Below, one piece after another: positions 8,612-15,417 of a stretch of DNA of 16,959 nucleotides. The first letter of the stretch is position 1. Each line of letters begins with the position of its first letter. The notes beneath the pieces were generated by a model. It saw only the letters and a list, made by a program, of their open reading frames with translations. It was not told where the DNA came from and did not search any database. The position numbers were made by a program, and so were the translations under genes. This DNA comes from CAXBNB01 sp040151475 (GTDB lineage: Bacteria; Bacteroidota; Bacteroidia; Cytophagales; Cyclobacteriaceae), in NCBI RefSeq assembly GCF_040151475.1, contig NZ_JBDKWG010000068.1, positions 1-16,959 of the forward strand, given 5' to 3'.

Positions 8612-8815
8612 TTTAAGGATATAAAAAGTTGTTCATTAACTACCTGCAAATAACATCAATTGTTACGTTTTTAGATTACTTTTTTTGATAAACGGAAAAG
8701 TTCTGCACAATTTATAAGGGAAAATCAGGAGGTTTTTCTTTTTCGGTTTTTATCTGATATTCGGGAACGGTTTGCCATTCCTTCCGTATAAGGTGGTTGT
8801 CACTAACCAGCTCAA
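8612..8815. promoter_or_regulatory. Divergent intergenic control region between the RND operon and the MFS gene
   Basis: This 204-bp region must hold the promoters of both the adaptor-pump-channel operon (-) and the MFS gene (+). On the + strand a TTTG near 8686 is followed about 19 bp later by a poorly matching -7 region, so this promoter call is weak. A small inverted repeat, TGGTT-N6-AACCA (8794-8809), lies just before the MFS start. It could be an operator half-pair or could occlude the start in mRNA. No stronger palindrome was seen. Confidence 0.4.
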
Positions 8816-10030
8816 ATGCCACAAATAGAAAAACACAAGTCAGAATTCATATTATTGTCACTGTGGCTTTTAATGTTTTCATCGAGCAGTCAGTTCTTAA
8901 TCATCTCTCCCATTTTATCTCAAATCGGAGAACAACTCTCAATCCCGGATGCTCTTCGAGGTACACTCATTACGGCTTATGCCCTGACACTGGGAATAGT
9001 TGCCTTGCTCACCGGGCCAATCTCCGATCGTATCGGGCGTAGAAAAGTACTGCTAATTGGAAGTGGCGTTTTGGCTGTATCTCTCGCTTTGCATCAATTA
9101 GCATTCGATTATACTTCCATACTAATCATGAGGATTCTGTCCGGTTTTGGAGGTGGAGTGCTTACAGGATCGTGTGTGGCATATATAGGTGACTACTTTC
9201 CAAAAGAACGCCGGGGATGGGCCAATGGTGTGATCGCAACTGGTAGTGCAGCAGGACAAATTTTAGGCATTCCTGTCGGTACAATTGTCTCAGAGATGTT
9301 TGGTTTTTATGCTCCTTTTCAATTTTTTGCTGTCATCATGTTTATTTCGTTTTTCATGATTCTATTTTGGGTACCTCAACCAAAAGTAGAGCTTGCCAAT
9401 TGCAGTATCAAAATTGGCGATATAGTCAAAGATTATTTTTCTATCCTTAAAATAAAATCAGTAAAAACCATTGCCCTGGGTTACTTGCTCATGTTTTTGA
9501 GTGTAACAGTATTTATAGTGTACTTCCCTACCTGGCTGGAAAACGAATACAATGCATCCAGTGTTGACATTGCCCTGCTATTCTTCATTGGTGGATTGGC
9601 CACCATTTTTTCCGGCCCTCTCGCAGGCAAAATATCAGATAGATCAGGTCGAAAAAGCATCATCATCATTTCTAATCTTCTTCTTGGATTAATCATGTCC
9701 ATTTCTATCTTTTTTCTTGATTTTGGAATAGAATTCTCATATCCTGTCTTTTTTATTATCATGCTGTTGGCTGTTGGCAGAATGATCCCTTTTCAGGCAC
9801 TGGCATCTGAGATGATTGACGACAAATCCCGGGGAAGAATGATGGCTCTGGTTATTTCTGTGGGACAAATCGGTATGGCAATTGGGTCTGCCATTTCCGG
9901 TTATGTTTATACGGAATTCGGTTTTTTCGGAAACGCCATCATTGGCGCAATTGCCTCTGTAGTAATGGCTGTTTTGATAAACAAATACATTTCTGAACCG
10001 AAAATGGTGCTGAAAAATGAATCTGTCTGA
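8816..10030 (+). CDS. MFS transporter (DHA1 / Bcr-CflA-like drug:proton antiporter type)
   Basis: This is a 404-aa secondary transporter with about 12 predicted membrane segments. The loop 2-3 motif A is present at about residues 67-76 (GPISDRIGRR), and a related motif recurs in the second half (GPLAGKISDRSGRKS). TM4-TM5 contains RILSGFGGGVLTGSC and GVIATGSAAGQILGIPVG, a pattern of proton-coupled exporters. ATG 8816 begins a short polar N-terminus before TM1. The gene runs divergently from the RND operon and ends 18 bp before the convergent porin gene, without a clear terminator. Efflux of small molecules is the likely role, but the substrate is unknown and other MFS roles are possible. Confidence 0.88.
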   Translation: MPQIEKHKSEFILLSLWLLMFSSSSQFLIISPILSQIGEQLSIPDALRGTLITAYALTLGIVALLTGPISDRIGRRKVLLIGSGVLAVSLALHQLAFDYTSILIMRILSGFGGGVLTGSCVAYIGDYFPKERRGWANGVIATGSAAGQILGIPVGTIVSEMFGFYAPFQFFAVIMFISFFMILFWVPQPKVELANCSIKIGDIVKDYFSILKIKSVKTIALGYLLMFLSVTVFIVYFPTWLENEYNASSVDIALLFFIGGLATIFSGPLAGKISDRSGRKSIIIISNLLLGLIMSISIFFLDFGIEFSYPVFFIIMLLAVGRMIPFQALASEMIDDKSRGRMMALVISVGQIGMAIGSAISGYVYTEFGFFGNAIIGAIASVVMAVLINKYISEPKMVLKNESV

Positions 10031-10048
10031 TCATTCTTCTTACTCTAA

Positions 10049-11245
10049 TTAAAAATAGCTCGCAAATCCAAACTGAAATCCTGCTGTTTTCACTGTCGGA
10101 TTTCCAAGAATATCCCTCTCCCAGTGTCTTCTGTAGTTGGCTTTAAGTAAAGTATTTTTGGAAAACCGCAAACTCAGGCCAGGCACAACTGCCAATATAT
10201 CATCGAAAATATTCCCATTAATTTCTTCGAATTTCCCCTTGTTGTAATCGACATATTCAAATCTGAAAATTGCATTAAGTGTCATGCCATTCCAAGAAAG
10301 AATCCGACCTTTTTTTATTGGGTAAATCAAATCCAGGTGCATGCCTACCTGATCAGAACCAAACTGCTGCCCATAGGACTCTGGTACATCCACATAGGAA
10401 ATAGCAGCTTCCCCAAGGATCGTCAACTCTCCAATGCCTCCATTGTAATCCAAAGCGATCAGAGATGCCCTTCTTTTTTCATCGATGATCATTCCATCCA
10501 GTTTGAAGGTATTATATATTCCTGTGTAACCAGAAAGACCTACTTCACCCATCACCTTATTCTTTAGCGCAATCCGTCCCGTGAGCGAAGGTATTCCATT
10601 GTTGTCTTCAGCAAGCATCTCTTCTGATTTTCCTGCTGCCAGCAACGTACGGCTGGTTTCATTGGTGATAATTCCCTCTTGCAATCCATTAACCAAATAA
10701 GCTTCGTAAGTAAAAATATTTCGCTTGAGTGGGATTTTACCATAAAACCCCATCCCTATCTCAGAAAGTGTGGCAGGAATGACAGTAGTAGAAACCAACG
10801 GCCTGTCTATAAAATCCCACTTTGGCCCGTCATGATTTTGATTGAAATAACCCACAGGAGGAAGTAATATCCCCATTCTAAATACCAATGCCGGATCAAT
10901 TTCAAAATCTATCAATGCAGTTTCCAAAGCGATCTCCTCTGTGCCATGCTCAAACTCCAATTCGGAGATAAACTTCACCCTTTCGTGTAAAGTGGCATAT
11001 AAAAAAATATTGAATCGTCTCATTTCCATACTAAATCCATCCGATACCCCATCGGTACTGAAATAATTGGTGTTGCCTTCCAGGTAACCTCCAATGGCGG
11101 TATTCACCTTTCCTGCCTGTCCATTGAGTACAAAAGGGCGAGTAAAAATAGCCTCAAGGTTGGTGTAATTCGTGGTGTCGCTTTTTTGTGCCTTTACGTA
11201 CGACATGGTACATACTAACACCAATATTATTGTATATTTTTTCAT
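10049..11245 (-). CDS. Outer-membrane beta-barrel porin, OprO/OprP-like
   Basis: This 398-aa protein is predicted to form an outer-membrane beta barrel. It has a Sec signal peptide (MKKYTIILVLVCTMSYVKAQ) and many alternating amphipathic strands. The segment at about residues 70-130 (MRRFNIFLYATLHERVKFISELEFE, split over two strands) and the FRMGILLPPVGYFNQNHDGP region resemble the phosphate-selective porin O/P family. The final residue is Phe (FGFASYF), as usual for BAM-assembled barrels. ATG 11245 was chosen because an upstream in-frame extension would precede the signal peptide. It lies 19 bp after the Rieske gene and so probably shares its transcript. OprP-like sequence does not prove phosphate transport. 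In this context it may supply a pore for the periplasmic redox proteins' substrate. Confidence 0.75.
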   Translation of the reverse strand: MKKYTIILVLVCTMSYVKAQKSDTTNYTNLEAIFTRPFVLNGQAGKVNTAIGGYLEGNTNYFSTDGVSDGFSMEMRRFNIFLYATLHERVKFISELEFEHGTEEIALETALIDFEIDPALVFRMGILLPPVGYFNQNHDGPKWDFIDRPLVSTTVIPATLSEIGMGFYGKIPLKRNIFTYEAYLVNGLQEGIITNETSRTLLAAGKSEEMLAEDNNGIPSLTGRIALKNKVMGEVGLSGYTGIYNTFKLDGMIIDEKRRASLIALDYNGGIGELTILGEAAISYVDVPESYGQQFGSDQVGMHLDLIYPIKKGRILSWNGMTLNAIFRFEYVDYNKGKFEEINGNIFDDILAVVPGLSLRFSKNTLLKANYRRHWERDILGNPTVKTAGFQFGFASYF

Positions 11246-11264
11246 CCTTCTACTGGTGATCTTG

Positions 11265-11678
11265 TTACGATATAAAAATATTTTTAGCATCTGTAGTCAC
11301 CTGAAACTTCTTCAAATCCTCTTCTGCAGGCCCTTCCAAAACTTTCCCTGTATTTGCAAATTCGCTTCCGTGACATGGGCAATGCAATTGATCTGCAAAA
11401 GGCTGTACTTCACATCCTTTGTGGGTACACTCCATCAACAAAGCCACATAATTTTCTCCTGAGAGCCTACACAAATAAATAGGTGCAGGCAATCGCTCAT
11501 CCTTTATCAATACATAATTTGGCTCAAATGGAAAATCGAGTTTCCTAACTATAATCTGGTTGTTAGCTACAGTATGAGGAGCATATACTACCGAACTACA
11601 GGAAGTCAAAATAGATTGACCTATCATGCAGGATAGTCCTACAGTCCCACACTTTTTTATGAATTTTCTTCTTTCCAT
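11265..11678 (-). CDS. Rieske [2Fe-2S] protein with Tat and lipoprotein signals
   Basis: This is a small single-domain electron carrier of 137 aa, predicted to be exported and membrane-anchored. The N-terminus carries a twin-arginine motif (ERRKFIKK, R3-R4), a hydrophobic stretch and a lipobox-like LTSC ending at Cys27. The cluster motifs are C84-T-H86-K-G-C89 and C100-P-C102-H103-G-S. Cys84, His86, Cys100 and His103 should bind the cluster, and Cys89-Cys102 can form the disulfide typical of high-potential bc1/b6f-type Rieske domains. The start at ATG 11678 is 1 bp after the di-haem gene's stop. An in-frame TTG at 11693 would overlap that gene. No cytochrome b neighbour is present, so a role in a bc1 complex is unlikely. 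Electron exchange with the adjacent di-haem protein is inferred from gene order only. Confidence 0.88.
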   Translation of the reverse strand: MERRKFIKKCGTVGLSCMIGQSILTSCSSVVYAPHTVANNQIIVRKLDFPFEPNYVLIKDERLPAPIYLCRLSGENYVALLMECTHKGCEVQPFADQLHCPCHGSEFANTGKVLEGPAEEDLKKFQVTTDAKNIFIS

Positions 11679-11679
11679 A

Positions 11680-12903
11680 TTACAATGATTCAAGAAATTT
11701 GATCAGTGCCATTTCATCAGATTCGTTTAATCCCGCAAATGTGTTTTTTGAGGTTTCTGCTTCTCCTCCATGCATTAAAATGGCCTCTTCCAGACTTTTT
11801 GCTCTACCATCATGCAATAAGAAATATGTTCCTCCCTGTACATCTTTTGATAACCCTATACCCCAGAGTGGTGGTGTACGCCATTCGGAGGTTAAGGCTG
11901 TCCCTTCGGTGTAGCCATCGTCCAATCCTGATCCCATGTCGTGCATAAGCAAGTCGGTATAAGGATGGAATTCCTTTTCTGACAATACTGAAATGCTATT
12001 GAAGGCACTAAGCAGGGTTTGTTTGTGGCATGCTTCACAGCCAATGTCTTTGAATATTTGCTCCCCTGTCAAGACCTGTGGGTCATCTTCATTCCTTCGA
12101 ATAGGTGATTTCAAGGTAGATAAATAAAACACAAGGTGGTTTACCTTTTCTGTGCTTACTTCTGGATCAGGAACGTCAGCCAGTTGAGCGTCTGATTCCA
12201 GGTGATTTATTGGGTCTTCTGTGTCAAATTCTGTGGTCACTCCCATATCTTGTTTATATGCACCTACGGTTTGAATGAGTAAATTGATAGCTCCTGCTTT
12301 TTTTCCAAAACGACCAATATACCTTCCTTCAGAATCAGGAATATGTATGTCTAATGGGGTGAAATAAGCTGGTGGTACTTGATAATTCGGAACTCCCGAA
12401 ATACCATCAGAGTCTAAATCGTCAGGATCGGCCATATCGAGGATGGTCTGATCAGAAACTGCCGCCAACAGACCAAGCCCGGTAACAGCAGGAGCAGTAA
12501 ACCTGGAAATTCCAGTGGCACTAGAGGGAATTGTTTCTGGTATAAAACCTGGAATGGATCTGTTTTGCAGTTGAGGCCCACCTTCCTCAATCATATGATC
12601 AAATACTCCTCCGTTCATTTTACCAAATCGGGTCAGTGTATTGGTTGGATGCCCCTTCCCATCTCCAGGATGACATTGGGCACAAGAAGCAGTAACGAAA
12701 TAAGGCCCCAAACCCGTTCCTGGGACAAATACTTCTCCGAAGGCATCATCTCCTTTGATAAATGTAGTCAGTTGCGCTTGACTCAACCCTTCCATTGGGC
12801 CATCTAGCAATTCGTTTTCCGCAGGTGCAGAAGTAAAGAATTCACTACAAGACCACATCAAGGGCATTATCAGAAGAATGACAATCCAAGTATTCTTTAT
12901 CAT
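11680..12903 (-). CDS. Di-haem oxidoreductase lipoprotein (DUF1111 / DHOR family)
   Basis: This is a predicted periplasmic c-type cytochrome of 407 aa in the family often annotated as putative di-haem thiol oxidoreductase. The N-terminus (MIKNTWIVILLIMPLMWSC) is a lipoprotein signal with Cys19 as the anchor. Two haem-binding motifs are present, C74-A-Q-C77-H78 and C289-E-A-C292-H293. Family landmarks include the Asp-rich, possibly Ca-binding DLDSDGISGVPN (about 163-173), YIGRFGKKA (195-203), WRTPPLWGIG (341-350) and LLHDGRAKSLEEAILMHGG (about 362-380). The enzymatic reaction of this family is not firmly established. It is the first gene of a three-gene unit with the Rieske and porin genes. 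Two palindromes upstream suggest regulation. In other Bacteroidota related genes often sit beside imelysin-type iron-regulated genes, but no imelysin is present here. Confidence 0.9.
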   Translation of the reverse strand: MIKNTWIVILLIMPLMWSCSEFFTSAPAENELLDGPMEGLSQAQLTTFIKGDDAFGEVFVPGTGLGPYFVTASCAQCHPGDGKGHPTNTLTRFGKMNGGVFDHMIEEGGPQLQNRSIPGFIPETIPSSATGISRFTAPAVTGLGLLAAVSDQTILDMADPDDLDSDGISGVPNYQVPPAYFTPLDIHIPDSEGRYIGRFGKKAGAINLLIQTVGAYKQDMGVTTEFDTEDPINHLESDAQLADVPDPEVSTEKVNHLVFYLSTLKSPIRRNEDDPQVLTGEQIFKDIGCEACHKQTLLSAFNSISVLSEKEFHPYTDLLMHDMGSGLDDGYTEGTALTSEWRTPPLWGIGLSKDVQGGTYFLLHDGRAKSLEEAILMHGGEAETSKNTFAGLNESDEMALIKFLESL

Positions 12904-12918
12904 TTTTATATTTTTCTA

Positions 12919-12940
12919 ATTATATATTTAGATATATAAT
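12919..12940. promoter_or_regulatory. Inverted repeat with 9-bp arms upstream of the di-haem gene
   Basis: ATTATATAT (12919-12927) and ATATATAAT (12932-12940) are perfect inverted arms around the 4-base spacer TTAG. The repeat sits 16-37 bp before the di-haem start, where an operator or a 5'-leader hairpin could act. It is entirely A+T except for one G in the spacer, so chance formation in this A+T-rich stretch is possible. Confidence 0.35.
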
Positions 12941-12971
12941 ATTTATTTATTTGCAATATTATGTAATTATT

Positions 12972-12987
12972 TTTAGATTAATCTAAA
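12972..12987. promoter_or_regulatory. Perfect 16-bp palindrome, candidate DtxR/MntR-type operator
   Basis: TTTAGATTAATCTAAA reads identically on both strands. Its core TTAGATTAATCTAA matches 11 of 14 positions of the DtxR/SirR-type half-box TTAGGTTAGCCTAA as I recall it, with G/C to A/T changes at the centre. It lies 69-84 bp upstream of the di-haem gene and about 120-135 bp upstream of rlmN, so it could serve either. Metal-dependent control of the redox operon is an inference. Confidence 0.45.
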
Positions 12988-13093
12988 TTTAAAACAAAAA
13001 AAATAGAACGCCATAAGTCAAAAGGTTAAACGGACGAAAGGATCGGCTTTTACATTACCGGCAAACAATAGCCTAAAACTTATCAAATACTCA

Positions 13094-13101
13094 TAAATTT
13101 G
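13094..13101 (+). promoter_or_regulatory. Candidate -7 promoter element directly before rlmN
   Basis: TAAATTTG matches the Bacteroidota -7 consensus exactly and ends only 4 bp before the GTG start at 13106. Transcription would then begin at or near the start codon, giving a leaderless or nearly leaderless mRNA. No TTTG is found at the expected -33 distance, which lowers confidence. Confidence 0.4.
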
Positions 13102-13105
13102 CGGC

Positions 13106-14152
13106 GTGGAAACAGTTGCGAAATTAAAAGACCTGAGAAAGGCGAGTAAAGAGGATTTGGTTGATTTTTTTAAGTCAATAGGAGAAAAACCTTTTAGGGC
13201 AAAACAGATCCAAGAGTGGTTGTGGAAGAAATCTGCTACTTCCATAGATGAGATGACCAATCTTTCTTTGAACACTCGAAACAAATTGAAGGAAGAATAC
13301 ACCATTCTCCCCATCGCTACTGCCAGCCAGCAAATAAGCAATGATAAAACGATAAAATCTGCGTTCAAACTACATGATCAGCACCTGATTGAGGGCGTAC
13401 TGATACCAACAGACGACAGGATGACTGCCTGTGTTTCTTCTCAGGTAGGCTGCTCATTGAGTTGTACTTTTTGTGCTACTGGCTATATGGATCGGTTGAG
13501 AAATCTGGATGCATCCGAAATCTACGATCAGGTAGTAGCCATCAGAAAACAAGCAGAAGAAAACTACAATGCACCGCTAACCAACATTGTATATATGGGC
13601 ATGGGTGAACCATTGCTCAACTACAAAAATGTACTTGAATCTATAGATCGTATTACTTCTCCCGAAGGGCTAAACATGTCACCCAAACGGATAACAGTAT
13701 CTACAGCGGGTATTGCCAAAATGATCACCAAACTGGCAGACGATGAAGTGAAATTTAATCTGGCACTTTCCCTACATGCTGCCAACGACGAGAAAAGGAA
13801 TACCATCATGCCGATCAATGAAAGCAATACGCTGGATGTATTGTCCAAGGCACTTCAGTATTTTTATAAGAAAACTGGAAACAGAATCACATTTGAATAC
13901 ATTCTTTTCTATAATTTCAACGACTCGTTGAAAGATGCCGAAGAGTTATACAGATTTTGGAAGAAAGTACCTGCAAGGATAAACATCATAGAATACAATC
14001 CTATCTCTGAGGCACAATACACCAATACAGATCCACAGACTTTGGAAAAATTCAGTACCTATCTGGAACAAAAAGGAGTGAATGTGAACGTACGCAGAAG
14101 CCGGGGTAAAGACATTGATGCAGCCTGTGGTCAGTTGGCAAATAAAGGTTAA
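13106..14152 (+). CDS. rlmN: Dual-specificity RNA adenine-C2 methyltransferase RlmN (radical SAM)
   Basis: This enzyme methylates C2 of A2503 in 23S rRNA and of A37 in some tRNAs, in the cytoplasm. At 348 aa it is the family's usual length. The N-terminal domain contains KSIGEKPFRAKQIQEWLW (about 23-40). The radical-SAM cluster motif is C116-S-L-S-C120-T-F-C123, followed by ATGYMD. The two methyl-transfer cysteines are kept: Cys109 and Cys341 (in DAACGQL), matching E. coli Cys118 and Cys355. YMGMGEPLLNY and SLHAANDEKRNTIMPIN are also diagnostic. GTG 13106 gives the expected N-terminus (METVAKLKDLRKASKEDLVD), and no nearby ATG fits. It is divergent from the di-haem operon and convergent with the SET gene, with a hairpin after the stop. 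Confidence 0.97.
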   Translation: METVAKLKDLRKASKEDLVDFFKSIGEKPFRAKQIQEWLWKKSATSIDEMTNLSLNTRNKLKEEYTILPIATASQQISNDKTIKSAFKLHDQHLIEGVLIPTDDRMTACVSSQVGCSLSCTFCATGYMDRLRNLDASEIYDQVVAIRKQAEENYNAPLTNIVYMGMGEPLLNYKNVLESIDRITSPEGLNMSPKRITVSTAGIAKMITKLADDEVKFNLALSLHAANDEKRNTIMPINESNTLDVLSKALQYFYKKTGNRITFEYILFYNFNDSLKDAEELYRFWKKVPARINIIEYNPISEAQYTNTDPQTLEKFSTYLEQKGVNVNVRRSRGKDIDAACGQLANKG

Positions 14153-14170
14153 AGAGGTTATTATATTTTA

Positions 14171-14199
14171 CTTAAGGGAACTCAACGAATCCCCTTAAG
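14171..14199. terminator. Intrinsic-terminator-like hairpin between rlmN and the SET gene
   Basis: CTTAAGGG (14171-14178) pairs perfectly with CCCTTAAG (14192-14199) around a 13-base loop. It lies 18 bp after the rlmN stop and 13 bp after the end of the oppositely oriented SET gene, so it can serve both. The downstream side is T-rich on both strands but lacks a clean T-run, so termination strength is uncertain. Confidence 0.55.
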
Positions 14200-14212
14200 C
14201 TTTGATTCTATT

Positions 14213-14818
14213 TCACCTGGCAGGTACGTACGCTCCTTTTAGTTTTAAAGAATACACCGATTTATACGACTCGGGGTTTTCAAAAAAGGAATCCAATTCG
14301 CTTCTGGTTTCTGATTCGACAAACGCCATCAAAGGTTGATCTACCTGAAACAGTTTACCAATGGACTTCACTATTTTTTTGTCCCAGTCCTTATAGTAAG
14401 TATCAAAATCATTTGGCCCGATCGTTTTGCGACAACCGGATTCTCCGCATAACAATACCATATCGCTTTCCAGATTAAATATCCCGTATTCGTCTGTGAT
14501 TTGCTCTCCCTTTTTGATGTCCCGAATGGCTATTTCAAATCCGTACCCTGTACTTATCGTATTGCAGTTACAGCAATGGTTAACATACTTGGCAAAATCC
14601 CAACTGACAATCCTGTCACCGTTTTGATCCATATATGAATACTTGTCGATCATCTCTTTAACGTCATTGGAATGCATAAGGTAGTCGGTGGGAGAAATGA
14701 CCAACTCTAAACTATCTTTTACATATACAATCGTTCCTTCAGGAATGTCTTGTGTGGCAAAAACACCGTAACCTACAGTGTCCTGGATGTATTTTAGTTC
14801 TGTGTTTGGATGAATCAT
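14213..14818 (-). CDS. Stand-alone SET-domain protein (putative protein-lysine methyltransferase)
   Basis: This is a 201-aa cytoplasmic protein with the SET fold, predicted to transfer a methyl group from SAM to lysine. The SET landmarks occur in order. The N-terminal strand motif is GYGVFATQDIPEGTIV (16-31). The pseudoknot motif is Y78-V-N-H-C-C-N-C-N-T (78-87), equivalent to the eukaryotic NHSCxPN. The SAM/catalytic region is GEQITDEYG (104-112), with Tyr111 as the probable catalytic Tyr. Cys124 and Cys129 then resemble a short post-SET zinc-site arm, and together with Cys82, 83 and 85 they could bind a metal. No partner gene is linked. ATG 14818 begins right before the conserved domain. 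The substrate is unknown, and such bacterial proteins are poorly characterised. Confidence 0.82.
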   Translation of the reverse strand: MIHPNTELKYIQDTVGYGVFATQDIPEGTIVYVKDSLELVISPTDYLMHSNDVKEMIDKYSYMDQNGDRIVSWDFAKYVNHCCNCNTISTGYGFEIAIRDIKKGEQITDEYGIFNLESDMVLLCGESGCRKTIGPNDFDTYYKDWDKKIVKSIGKLFQVDQPLMAFVESETRSELDSFFENPESYKSVYSLKLKGAYVPAR

Positions 14819-14928
14819 CTTAAAAATTCTGTCTGTTAGATTTAGTCAATATTTAATGGTGAAATAACAACAACTCTTTTTTCGTAAAATGTTATACCAA
14901 TAATAATCTATAGGTTCGAATAAATATG

Positions 14929-14966
14929 TATCTGATAAACAAAAAAATATTTTTGTTTATCAGATA
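14929..14966. repeat. Near-perfect 38-bp palindrome
   Basis: The 17-base arm TATCTGATAAACAAAAA (14929-14945) is exactly complementary to TTTTTGTTTATCAGATA (14950-14966), with AATA between them. Folding would give a long hairpin with an A-run entering and a T-run within the arm, as in a bidirectional terminator. It lies 110 bp upstream of the SET gene start on one side and immediately before the GDPD relic on the other. No intact gene ends at it, so as a terminator it would be orphaned. It may instead be an operator or the scar of a lost element. Confidence 0.8.
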
Positions 14967-15004
14967 ATTGACCTGAGCTAATTTTCATTTTTTTCAAAAC
15001 ATTA

Positions 15005-15417
15005 GAATATAGACTCAATATTGTCATCAAAACCATCAAAGAACAAAATGCAATGGATTATGCTTTCTTCTACAATGGATAATACCATAGCATTCGAAAA
15101 CGCAACAAAAAAATTCCCGAGTGTTCTTTAATAAAAAAACCATATAATATTGAAGACCATGACAAAATCGTGAAAAAATTCTCTTGGCATTATCCATTTA
15201 GATGGTTCAGGTCATGACAGAGATGCCCAATTTATAGATAACATATTACCATATAAAAAAGCTTTGTTCGCCAATGCACCCCGGATCTGTAGATGATGAT
15301 GCAATCACCTCTGTAAAAGCTTATGATTCTATTATCGACAATGAAGTAAACATCATTCAAACTGACCATCCAAAGCTGCTACCCGACCATTTAAAAACAC
15401 TCTATAAGCATAATTAA
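15005..15417 (+). pseudogene. Degraded C-terminal half of a glycerophosphodiester phosphodiesterase-like gene
   Basis: Three overlapping frames join into one recognisable C-terminal GDPD-like sequence. The first frame (from about 15005) reads RLNIVIKTIKEQNAMDYAFF and is cut by an in-frame TAA at 15080-15082, after which coding-like sequence continues to about 15185 (KKPYNIEDHDKIVKKF). A shift near 15185 leads to IIHLDGSGHDRDAQFIDNIL and KALFANA. A second shift near 15280 leads to GSVDDDAITSVKAYD and VNIIQTDHPKLLPDHLK, ending at the TAA at 15415-15417. The final segment resembles the GDPD ending in which a Val/Ile-rich strand precedes TDxPxLL. The N-terminal half with the metal and catalytic histidines is absent. 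At least one stop and two frameshifts make function very unlikely. The family assignment is from pattern memory. Confidence 0.72.

Noticed and set aside
11246..11290. Upstream start for the porin gene
   Set aside because: The added residues (MLKIFLYRNKITSRR) overlap the Rieske coding end and precede a clean signal peptide at ATG 11245.
13018..13368. A 116-codon open frame on the - strand across the start of rlmN
   Set aside because: It overlaps the well-supported rlmN coding sequence and the promoter region, and no recognisable protein features were seen.
14912..14920. GGTTCGAAT, resembling the TpsiC loop of a tRNA, beside the palindrome
   Set aside because: The flanking bases do not form the 5-bp T stem, and no acceptor, D or anticodon arm is present. 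It is most likely chance, not a tRNA fragment or attachment site.
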